This document shows positions 1 to 5,244 of a stretch of 13,987 bases of DNA, piece after piece. Source of the stretch: Verrucomicrobiales bacterium (GTDB taxonomy: Bacteria > Verrucomicrobiota > Verrucomicrobiia > Methylacidiphilales > JAAUTS01); the NCBI GenBank assembly GCA_031279715.1, contig JAITHY010000017.1:1-13987 (forward strand), given 5' to 3'. The position numbers and the translations under genes were made by a program. Numbering within the stretch: the stretch's first letter is position 1; the number at the start of each line of letters is the position of its first letter. The notes beneath the pieces are model-generated. The model saw nothing but the letters and a program-made list of their open reading frames with translations, had not been told where the DNA came from and made no database searches.

Positions 1-294
1 GATGATGTAATCCTTAGAGACCGTCCGCAAATCAATGAACGCCTCTATGCCTTGTCCGACCATGCCCAGACCACGGCGGTGGCGGACAATACGGGAACGA
101 TGCGGGAACGCTATATTTACCGTGCGTTTGGCGCGGTCAGTTACTACAGCGGTGACTTCACGCCGCAGACTAACTCGAACTGCGACTGGACCTTCCTCTT
201 CGGCGGGTATCAACTCGACCAACTCACCAGCCTTTACCAGGTCAGAAATCGTTACTACCACACAACCTCGGCAGATGACGTAGTTAAGGACTAG
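1..294 (+). pseudogene. RHS-repeat protein, C-terminal fragment (5' end outside window, 3' truncated)
   Basis: Frame 1 is open from the first base to the TAG at 292-294, giving 97 residues. The text has the order of an RHS-core end: RLYALSDHAQTTAV (about residues 14-27), a strand pair ending ERYIYRAFG, then LTSLYQVRNRYYHTT, which matches the usual '(T)GLYxxRNRYYHPTLGRF' block that precedes the RHS-core boundary. RHS proteins are large secreted or surface beta-shell proteins that often carry C-terminal toxins. Here the match stops right after YYHTT; the usual GRF/RDPIG continuation and any variable tip are missing, and the last residues read into transposon-derived DNA whose own stop codon lies at 291-293 on the other strand. 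I therefore read it as a gene tail cut by a mobile element. Whether the upstream part is intact cannot be seen. Confidence 0.7.
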
Positions 295-541
295 TGTTTA
301 GCCGTTTTATACCAGTATTTAAGCTGCTTGAGGAGCGGTTGATAGCCGCCGAAATTAAAGCGCCATTCGCACTCCTTCAAGTAATAGTAAAAGTATTGGC
401 GTTTGATGCCGTTAAACCGATACAAATGGCGTTTAGCTTGCCGTCAGAAGTTTTCAATGCCGTTGATGTGGTTGTCGTCCTCGACGAAGCGTTCGTGGTG
501 GTTAATCCGCCGATGTTCAAAGGTGCTCACATCATCATAGG
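291..541 (-). pseudogene. IS1595-like transposase, C-terminal remnant with in-frame TGA
   Basis: Reading the minus strand from about 541 down to the TAG at 293-291 gives TYDDVSTFEHRRINHHERFV, then EDDNHINGIENF-stop-RQAKRHL, then RFNGIKRQYFYYYLKECEWR and a short basic tail. The HINGIENFWxxAKR and FNGI...LKECEWRFN blocks are the C-terminal part of the IS1595/ISXO2-type DDE transposase, including its last catalytic-region segment. The Trp of ENFWRQAKR is replaced by TGA (446-444), so the frame is broken. The N-terminal two thirds of the enzyme are absent: upstream of the Tyr codon the sequence switches to a different transposase family. TGA ends several intact genes in this window, so it is a nonsense mutation and not a recoded Trp. 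No terminal inverted repeat could be identified. Confidence 0.72.
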
Positions 542-716
542 TGCTGATCCGCCCAGCGGCAAGCGCCCGTTAAGCACCTTGATCGCGTGTTTGCAGCTGT
601 ACCCACACAACTCGCACGCTTCCGTCACCAAGCGACTTCGCCTCTCTCCCTCTATGCCGTTGCCACATCCGCAACAACACTTCTCTCCGACTCATTTGAC
701 TCATGCTTTTTTCCAT
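540..716 (-). pseudogene. Transposase N-terminal remnant (integrase-core/ISNCY-like), frameshifted
   Basis: From the ATG at 716-714 the minus strand reads MEKSMSQMSRREVLLRMWQR followed by HRGREAKS; near 632-637 the similarity moves to the next frame as RLVTEACELCGYSCKHAIKV, then LNGRLPLGG. This looks like the N-terminal helix-turn-helix region of integrase-core transposases that begin with a 'RRE(V/Y)LE...RY...LLDEF...CGYxRKHAI(R/K)LLNG' pattern. I recognise the pattern from memory; the exact IS family is uncertain. Two defects are visible: the frameshift at about 635, and loss of everything after GGSAP, where IS1595-like sequence starts. A possible start site with GGGAGA lies just before the ATG. 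It is a dead fragment, probably left by nested insertion and deletion. Confidence 0.5.
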
Positions 717-900
717 TCTCCCATGGGGTCATTTGGTTTTGAGGCAACTCTAGTGTGGTAGGGCGAATGGAATCGCTTATAGAATTAACATTTTTCAATA
801 AAAAAGCCTGATTCCCGTCCGAGACTTGCTTATATTTGATGACAACAAAGGTTATCGGTAACCCTCCGCAAGGCGAAGGGAGCAACCGACACCAACTGGT
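717..900. other. Gene-free spacer beside transposase remnants
   Basis: I see no convincing gene on either strand between the transposase fragment and the stop of the first regulator. The open frame that crosses it on the minus strand has no recognisable motif and runs on into the transposase remnant in the wrong frame. The stretch is AT-rich around 781-850 and holds two overlapping inverted repeats at 850-880, listed separately. It may contain the original end of the inserted element, but no target-site duplication or terminal repeat stands out. Confidence 0.5.
850..880 (-). terminator. Possible terminator/overlapping hairpins downstream of the regulators
   Basis: Two inverted repeats overlap by two bases. 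At 862-880, CCCTCCGC-AAG-GCGAAGGG forms an 8-bp stem; the single mismatch becomes a G-U wobble in the minus-strand transcript. At 850-863, GGTTA-TCGG-TAACC forms a 5-bp stem with a 4-nt loop. They start about 20 bases after the stop codon (901) of the minus-strand regulator pair, where a terminator is expected. There is no long U-run after the stem, so rho-independent function is uncertain; the two stems share bases 862-863 and cannot both form fully. Confidence 0.35.
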
Positions 901-1194
901 TTAGGCGACAAGAATCGTATCATTAATAAACTCGGTTCCTGTCGAGATGTGGGCATTGCCACACGCCGGGGCAATAGATGTTTGCCGAAACGCGTTCCAC
1001 TCGTTGCGGGAGAGGACTTCAATCGGCGCGACCAGCCCGATATGCCGTTCAACATACCGGCATAGCGCGGACAAAGCCAGCCTCGCCAGGCTTTCCTCGG
1101 AAAGATGGCAAAGCTGCCGCGCTTGCGCCAATTCCGTGTATTGGTCTTCGGTTAAGTTCAGGGTTAGTTTGTAATTTGGTTTTGCAGGTTTCAT
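901..1194 (-). CDS. Small RHH-type regulator, paralogue A
   Basis: 97 aa, ATG at 1194-1192, TAA at 903-901. Residues about 8-48 have the ribbon-helix-helix layout: a short strand (KLTLNLT), helix A (EDQYTELAQARQLCHL), a turn, and helix B (EESLARLALSALCRYVER). RHH proteins bind DNA as dimers, with the strand in the major groove, and usually repress their own or neighbouring promoters. The protein is a clear paralogue of the gene just upstream on the same strand: both share ALCRYVER and a C-terminal P(I/F)E(V/I)xxRNE block, which is not part of the RHH fold and may mediate oligomerisation. The stretch after RNEW is unique to this copy. A 10-bp inverted repeat (1162-1171 / 1202-1211) brackets its start codon. 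Its likely role is control of the adjacent transfer operon; that is inference from position. Confidence 0.62.
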   Translation of the reverse strand: MKPAKPNYKLTLNLTEDQYTELAQARQLCHLSEESLARLALSALCRYVERHIGLVAPIEVLSRNEWNAFRQTSIAPACGNAHISTGTEFINDTILVA

Positions 1195-1211
1195 GCAAGA
1201 GCAAACTAACC
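1162..1211. repeat. 10-bp perfect inverted repeat bracketing the start codon of RHH paralogue A
   Basis: GGTTAGTTTG (1162-1171) and CAAACTAACC (1202-1211) are perfect reverse complements separated by 30 bases. The ATG of paralogue A (1192-1194 on the minus strand) lies in the loop, and the distal arm lies inside the coding region. It could be an operator for autoregulation or an RNA hairpin that presents or masks the start of translation. Which one is not decidable from sequence. Confidence 0.5.
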
Positions 1212-1232
1212 AACGCTCCGCATGAACAAAGA

Positions 1233-1478
1233 CTAATTTTTGGCGGCAGTGGAAATTCTTTTGGCGACGGCGGGGCGCAGTTCATTGCGCGGCACAATTT
1301 CAAACGGGGTGGAGAGCATGTTGCTTCGTTCGACGTAGCGGCAGAGAGCTTCCAAGGCAAGGTTCAGCAAGTCGCTTTCGGCAATGCCGGAAAGTTGTTC
1401 GGCGTGAATGAGGCGGTTTTTCAACGTCGCGGGAATGCGGGCGTTGACCCGGGCATTTTTGGGTTTGCTGCTTTTCAT
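1233..1478 (-). CDS. Small RHH-type regulator, paralogue B
   Basis: 81 aa from ATG 1478-1476 to TAG 1235-1233. Longer readings would need a TTG near 1538 with no supporting site, so I use the ATG. Layout: basic N-terminus (KSSKPKNA), strand RVNARIP, helix A (ATLKNRLIHAEQLSG), helix B (AESDLLNLALEALCRYVER), then PFEIVPRNEL. This is a good ribbon-helix-helix pattern. It is paralogous to the next gene on the same strand (shared ALCRYVER and PxEIxxRNE), 38 bases downstream, so the two form a tandem pair. It is divergent from the T4SS operon. A palindrome at 1539-1555 lies about 60 bases upstream of its start and overlaps a possible -35. Its role as a repressor of itself and of the transfer operon is inferred. 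Confidence 0.66.
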   Translation of the reverse strand: MKSSKPKNARVNARIPATLKNRLIHAEQLSGIAESDLLNLALEALCRYVERSNMLSTPFEIVPRNELRPAVAKRISTAAKN

Positions 1479-1519
1479 AATCAGCAAGCATAGACCAAGC
1501 CGGTGCGGCAGGGAAAGAA

Positions 1520-1555
1520 CTATTTCTACAAAAAACAACCAATGTCGGACAATGG
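1520..1555 (-). promoter_or_regulatory. Possible promoter of the regulator pair
   Basis: On the minus strand, TTGTCC (1553-1548) and TAGAAA (about 1529-1524) are spaced by 18 bases and match the sigma-70 consensus at four of six positions each. The -35-like hexamer lies inside the palindrome at 1539-1555, so a protein bound there would block transcription. This is a weak match in AT-rich DNA and is proposed mainly from position. Confidence 0.28.
1539..1555. promoter_or_regulatory. Palindromic operator candidate, site 1
   Basis: CCAATGTCGGACAATGG: arms CCAATGT and ACAATGG are reverse complements except at one position, around a 3-base centre (CGG). It has the same length and layout as the palindrome at 1749-1765; together they give CCAWTGTnnnACAATGG. 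It lies about 60 bases upstream of RHH paralogue B. Confidence 0.55.
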
Positions 1556-1723
1556 TAAAAACGAAAGTAAATCAGCGTCAAAAGACATTTTTCAAAAAAT
1601 CACCGCCACCGCAATCAAAAATAACCCTCATTTTGCCAAAAATAAAAACGGCTTGTAATGCTGATGATCACAGGGATAGAAGCTGTCTCTGTTTTTGACT
1701 GGAGGAAAAAACGCGCACAGGCG

Positions 1724-1765
1724 TTGACAAAAGTTTTAATATTTGGTTCCATTGTATGACAATGG
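1724..1765 (+). promoter_or_regulatory. Likely promoter region of the T4SS operon
   Basis: A perfect TTGACA (1724-1729) stands in AT-rich DNA just ahead of the operon. At 17 bases spacing the hexamer is TTCCAT, a poor -10, so the downstream element is uncertain. If transcription starts in the usual place it would begin near or inside the palindrome 1749-1765, giving a very short or absent leader for the first ORF and making the palindrome well placed to repress. Confidence 0.4.
1749..1765. promoter_or_regulatory. Palindromic operator candidate, site 2
   Basis: CCATTGTATGACAATGG: perfect 7-bp arms (CCATTGT / ACAATGG) around ATG. It is the second copy of the pattern at 1539-1555; the centres are 210 bases apart, about 20 helical turns. 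It covers both possible start codons (1756 and 1762) of the first ORF of the operon. Confidence 0.6.
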
Positions 1766-1920
1766 AGGACGATATTAACAACGAGGCAAACACGACGCCG
1801 GCAGCGGAAGATTTTTCCGCCGCCGACTTCGCGGGACAGCCGCTGCGACAACCCTTGGGGGAAAAACTCGCGGCGGTGCTGCCGGAAAATTGGAAAGGAA
1901 ACGATGATGAGCAAAATTAA
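1762..1920 (+). CDS. Small acidic leader ORF, function unknown
   Basis: 52 aa from ATG 1762 to TAA 1918-1920 (an in-frame ATG at 1756 would add two residues). It starts MEDDINNEANTTPAAEDF and ends ENWKGNDDEQN, is rich in Asp/Glu/Asn and has no membrane segment or signal peptide. Codon choice (GCG, CCG, GAC, CTG, CAG) resembles the operon rather than the AT-rich leader. Its 3' end overlaps the pilin start by 17 bases, as expected for translational coupling. No clear ribosome site precedes it; the start lies inside a palindrome, so it could be translated from a very short leader. I do not recognise a family. It may be a coupling peptide or regulatory ORF. Confidence 0.42.
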   Translation: MEDDINNEANTTPAAEDFSAADFAGQPLRQPLGEKLAAVLPENWKGNDDEQN

Positions 1921-2221
1921 ATTCTGGATGGTTAACGCCGCGCTGACCGTGCCGGCGCCGCTGCTGGCGGCGTCGGGTTACACAGGCGACGCCCGCAGCG
2001 AGTTCAAGGACGGGATGCTGCTGGTGTTTGAAATCGGCGGCATCATCTTTTTCGTGCTGGGGGTGTTCGGCATCGGCTACGCCGGATTGAATTACAAGAA
2101 GGACGAGGAACAATCCAAGAAAGCCATGATTGGCTGCGCGATTGCCGCCGGTTGCGGCTTGATTGGCGCGGCTATCTTCCAAGCCTTTCGCATGGACAAC
2201 GCGATTATCGCTTTTCGTTAA
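1904..2221 (+). CDS. virB2: VirB2/TrbC-like pilin
   Basis: 105 aa, start ATG 1904 (or 1907) behind AAAGGAA. The first 23 residues form a signal peptide (KIKFW, hydrophobic core, APLLAA). The mature part has two hydrophobic helices, about residues 38-62 (MLLVFEIGGIIFFVLGVFGI) and 74-95 (AMIGCAIAAGCGLIGAAIFQ), joined by a charged loop (NYKKDEEQSKK). Size, signal peptide, two helices with a short polar loop, and a position directly before VirB3 and VirB4 are the hallmarks of the VirB2/TrbC family, which forms the conjugative pilus after export and inner-membrane storage. The family is poorly conserved in sequence, so the call rests on architecture and context. Stop is TAA at 2219-2221, four bases before the next ATG. 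Confidence 0.82.
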   Translation: MMSKIKFWMVNAALTVPAPLLAASGYTGDARSEFKDGMLLVFEIGGIIFFVLGVFGIGYAGLNYKKDEEQSKKAMIGCAIAAGCGLIGAAIFQAFRMDNAIIAFR

Positions 2222-2225
2222 ACTT

Positions 2226-2549
2226 ATGAACTACTTGCGCCGCACTCCCACCCACTCCGCCGACGAGAACGCCGGTAAAATCTGGGGCATCAAGAACGAG
2301 TATTTGCTTATCGCCGTTGGCGGCGGGATGGCGGGCATTTGCGTGATGATGGTTTGCCACATGACGCACTGTCCCGTGGTGGTGTCAGTGCTGGCGGGAC
2401 TGGTGCCGCTGACGGTGACAGTGGCGTATATCTTCATGTTCAAACACAATCGCCCGCCGTCCTATGACTTGGATTGTTTGGAGTTGATGATTGGCGGCTC
2501 CCACTGGGGACGCAACAGAAAGGTTTTTTTACATCCTTATGAATCCTGA
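2226..2549 (+). CDS. virB3: VirB3/TrbD-like inner-membrane protein
   Basis: 107 aa from ATG 2226. A reading from further upstream would overlap the pilin, so this start is preferred although no strong ribosome site is seen. It has a short basic cytoplasmic N-terminus, two membrane helices (about residues 26-46 and 51-72, VVVSVLAGLVPLTVTVAYIF) and a polar tail with PPSYDLDCLELM, like the 'RPPGYxLD' region of VirB3 proteins. VirB3 is a small inner-membrane partner of the VirB4 ATPase. The gene lies between the pilin and VirB4 genes, the standard order, and its stop (2547-2549) overlaps the VirB4 start (2539) by 11 bases, so the two are probably translated together. Confidence 0.78.
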   Translation: MNYLRRTPTHSADENAGKIWGIKNEYLLIAVGGGMAGICVMMVCHMTHCPVVVSVLAGLVPLTVTVAYIFMFKHNRPPSYDLDCLELMIGGSHWGRNRKVFLHPYES

Positions 2550-3564
2550 CGGTTACTTTATTGACGACATGCTGGTCTGGCAGGAGCTTGACCGGCGAGG
2601 TTTTATTGCCAAAGGCTTCGCCTTTGACCCCGCAGACTTTCGCAACGCACCGGTGGTGGCGTTGAACGAATGGCAGGAAAAGTTATGCCGGATGTTCCGT
2701 TCTCTGGAGCAGGACACTCATCTGCAAGTGAAATGGTCGGTGGACGCTGATTATCGTGAAGTGTTGCTGGCCTACCAGCGGAAGACCGAGGAACTGGTTA
2801 AGAATGACTTTACCCGACTGGTGCGCGAGGAGCGTTTTCAACGGTACTGGCAGGGGATGCGAGAACGCAAGTTGCGGCGGGAACGGTTGCATTTGTATCT
2901 TGCCAAAGCCATCACCGTCACACCGGACGGCGAACACGACGCGGAATACGACAAAAGACTTTTGCAATCTTACGCCAATACGTTTGCTTTGCACGGCGCG
3001 GCATTGAACACCATCGCCGGTGAAATGGCGTCACTAATGCCGATGGATAACCACGGACATTTCCGGCAACTGGCATATTTTTTGAACCCGTCATTTCATG
3101 ACCGGTTTGACTTTGAGCCGCTGGAGCAGTTCGATCCGTTCAAGAGTATGCAGGAAAATTGCTGGCAGTCGGAGTGTGTCGCTGACAAAGGCGTGTTCAA
3201 GCTGGACGGTTATTACAACCAGTTGATGGTGTTGAAGCGTCTGCCGAAGCACACCTTCCCCGGTATCATCAACGGACTGACCAACCTGCCGTTGCTGGAC
3301 TACGCGCTGACGGTCAACTTGTACCCGCTGACCCTGTCAAAATTGGTGGACAAGTTGGAGAAGGAAATCGACGCGCTGAAAACTGCTTATCGATCCCAGA
3401 ATAAACGGCTCCATTCTGACCACCATCCAAAAGAAAGAACAGCAAGTGGCGGAGTTGACCCAAGGTTATCACCTGCCGTTCAAAATGGATTTTATCGTGC
3501 AAGCGTGGGATGTCGAATTGCCCAAGTTGCAAGCCAAGTGCGGAGCCATCAAAGCGGCGATTAA
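2539..3564 (+). CDS. virB4: VirB4/TrbE ATPase, N-terminal part (frame broken)
   Basis: Starts at ATG 2539 (MNPDGYFIDDMLVWQELDRR), inside the end of virB3. The real VirB4 sequence runs about 280 residues to LEKEIDALKTAYRS (around 3395). Beyond that the frame reads SQNKRLHSDHHPKERTAS and other unlike sequence until the TGA at 3562-3564, while the matching continuation (RINGSILTTIQKKEQQVAEL) appears one base ahead in frame 2. This part is the N-terminal domain that docks VirB4 on the inner membrane and on VirB3; it carries no nucleotide-binding motif. With the downstream part the intact protein would be about 890 aa, the usual size. One extra base between about 3380 and 3400 explains the break: recent mutation or sequence error. 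A programmed +1 shift has no special support. Confidence 0.78.
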   Translation: MNPDGYFIDDMLVWQELDRRGFIAKGFAFDPADFRNAPVVALNEWQEKLCRMFRSLEQDTHLQVKWSVDADYREVLLAYQRKTEELVKNDFTRLVREERFQRYWQGMRERKLRRERLHLYLAKAITVTPDGEHDAEYDKRLLQSYANTFALHGAALNTIAGEMASLMPMDNHGHFRQLAYFLNPSFHDRFDFEPLEQFDPFKSMQENCWQSECVADKGVFKLDGYYNQLMVLKRLPKHTFPGIINGLTNLPLLDYALTVNLYPLTLSKLVDKLEKEIDALKTAYRSQNKRLHSDHHPKERTASGGVDPRLSPAVQNGFYRASVGCRIAQVASQVRSHQSGD

Positions 3565-5212
3565 CGGCATGGCGGGGGCGCGGTATTGGGAAGTCAACCA
3601 TCCCGTCACCGCGAAAAAATTGTGGTTCCAGACGTGGCCGGGCTGGATTCACGGCGCGTACCGCGTCCACGCGCTCGACGTCAGCGACGTTCACGCGGCT
3701 GATTTACTTCCCAGTAGCGGCACTTTTTCAGGGCATTTGCGGGACGCGGAAGCATTGTATGAGGGCAGCAACCGCAACTTGGTGGGCGTGAAAAACTTCA
3801 TCAGCGGCACACCACAGGCGGCGGTATTGTTCGGCGACACCGGCGCGGGCAAATCGGCGTTGCTGTGCGATTTGCTGGCGCAGACCGAGCCGTACTATGC
3901 CTATACGGTCATCATTGAGGAAGGTTTGTCCTACGGGATTTACACCCAGTTGATGGGCGAAACTCCGGTCATCATCCAGCCGGACGGCGACCTGACGCTG
4001 AACTATTTTGACACGCAGGGTTTGCCGCTGTCATCGTTGCAACTGGCGACTTGCACGGCAGTGGTGGCGCAAATGGCGGGTAAGATGGCTGATGAGGACA
4101 AACAAAATCTGCGTTCCTCGCTCATCTTCCAATACGTTGACGAACTCTACACGGCGATGTGCGAGGACTGGCAGCGGGCGCATGGCGAGTTGTTGCCGGA
4201 GATAGCGCGGCACGCATACGCGACGCACCGGTTCAAATTGAAGCGAATGCCGGTTGGCTCGACTTACCTTGAGGCGTGGGCGGAGTTGCGGGATTTGCTC
4301 GCCGCCAAGGACGGCTTTGCCTGTGAGTTGCTGGCATTGGTGAGCGAGGAACAAATTTCCCAAATGCTGAGGGATTTTTCGATGGGGAAAATCATGCGCA
4401 ACACCGCGCTGGCATGGTTCAAGCCGGAGGATTATCCGCGGCACACGCACCTTTACGAAATCATGCGCCACACGCCGATGCGCCAGCATGACCGGAACAC
4501 GGTGAGGGATTTGGCTTCACTGTTAGCGCCTTGGTGCGCGGGTGGCAATTATGGAAAATTATTCGACGGAGCAAGTAATCTGTCGCTGACGGGCAGGCTG
4601 GCGCATTTTGAATTGGGTTACATTCCCGACGCGGCGAAAGAATTGAAAGCGTTGGCGGGATTTTTGATTAGCAATCATATGCGGCAACATATCGTGACGC
4701 TGCCACGCGGCTTGTGGAAACGGAAGATTGACGAGGAGATGGTCAGGCGGCTGTCCGTACCCGGGGCGGAGAAAATCATCGAGGAGGAGTACACGGGTTT
4801 CCGCAAATATAATTGTTGGAACATCTCGGTCATTCAGCAGTACGCCAAGTTCAAACAATCGCCGGTGCGCCCGCTGGTGATGGGCAATTCCAAGCAGTTT
4901 TACTTTTTGAAAATGTCCGACTTGGGCGACTTGGAGGATATTTACAAGGATGTGGCGTTGCCGGAAATTACCAAGCAAGCCATCAATGCCTATCCTTCGC
5001 CGGAAAATTTGCCCGCTGGCAATCGCTATTCGTCGCTGACCTATTTGCACCGCACCGGCGGCAGACCCCTGTGTGGCACCGTACATCACCGCGCCAGCCG
5101 TCCGATGTTGTACGTGTCATCCAGCACCGGCGGGGACTTCGACCGGCGGGCGCGGGCGTTGAAACAATATCCCTCCGTGTTGGAGGGGGTACTGGCGGAG
5201 GCGCGCAAATGA
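3446..5212 (+). CDS. virB4: VirB4/TrbE ATPase, C-terminal motor part (frame broken)
   Basis: Frame 2 is open from 3380; the first usable start is GTG 3446, without a ribosome site, so the part was probably made as one protein with the upstream piece. It begins in the VAELTQGYHLPFKMDFIVQAWD region that in VirB4 proteins precedes the motor domain. Walker A, GDTGAGKS, is at residues 130-137. The region expected to hold Walker B reads RKIDEE (about 425), with the acidic pair but without the usual four hydrophobic residues before it; FRKYNCWNISVIQQYAKF (about 449-467) matches the conserved segment that follows. VirB4 is the hexameric cytoplasmic ATPase that powers pilus assembly and transfer. Stop TGA at 5210-5212, 32 bases before the next start. 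Confidence 0.82.
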   Translation: MAELTQGYHLPFKMDFIVQAWDVELPKLQAKCGAIKAAINGMAGARYWEVNHPVTAKKLWFQTWPGWIHGAYRVHALDVSDVHAADLLPSSGTFSGHLRDAEALYEGSNRNLVGVKNFISGTPQAAVLFGDTGAGKSALLCDLLAQTEPYYAYTVIIEEGLSYGIYTQLMGETPVIIQPDGDLTLNYFDTQGLPLSSLQLATCTAVVAQMAGKMADEDKQNLRSSLIFQYVDELYTAMCEDWQRAHGELLPEIARHAYATHRFKLKRMPVGSTYLEAWAELRDLLAAKDGFACELLALVSEEQISQMLRDFSMGKIMRNTALAWFKPEDYPRHTHLYEIMRHTPMRQHDRNTVRDLASLLAPWCAGGNYGKLFDGASNLSLTGRLAHFELGYIPDAAKELKALAGFLISNHMRQHIVTLPRGLWKRKIDEEMVRRLSVPGAEKIIEEEYTGFRKYNCWNISVIQQYAKFKQSPVRPLVMGNSKQFYFLKMSDLGDLEDIYKDVALPEITKQAINAYPSPENLPAGNRYSSLTYLHRTGGRPLCGTVHHRASRPMLYVSSSTGGDFDRRARALKQYPSVLEGVLAEARK

Positions 5213-5244
5213 TTTTTGGAGTTCAAATCAACAGAAAGAAAAAA

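Noticed and set aside
444..446. TGA read as Trp (alternative genetic code)
   Set aside because: Several intact operon genes end at TGA with coupled ATGA starts, so TGA is a normal stop here; the transposase codon is a nonsense mutation in a decayed gene.
294..761. 155-aa open frame on the plus strand
   Set aside because: It is the antisense of the transposase remnants; the minus strand gives recognisable transposase blocks while this frame has none.
1664..1705. Imperfect inverted repeat around ACAGGGA...TCTCTGT (about 1670-1692)
   Set aside because: Short, one mismatch, in AT-rich spacer, and not matching the other palindromes; too weak to call a site.
3380..3446. Programmed +1 frameshift producing VirB4
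   Set aside because: No slippery codon followed by a stop or rare codon, and no stimulatory structure was evident; a single-base indel is simpler.
4031..5089. Long minus-strand open frames within virB4 (152 and 176 aa)
   Set aside because: GC-rich antisense shadows rich in Arg/Gln/His, lacking motifs and ribosome sites, opposite a well-supported gene.
4813..5244. N-terminal extension of the 414-aa secreted protein into the VirB4 coding region
   Set aside because: The ATG at 5245 begins a clean signal peptide; the upstream frame is an out-of-frame shadow of the VirB4 C-terminus.
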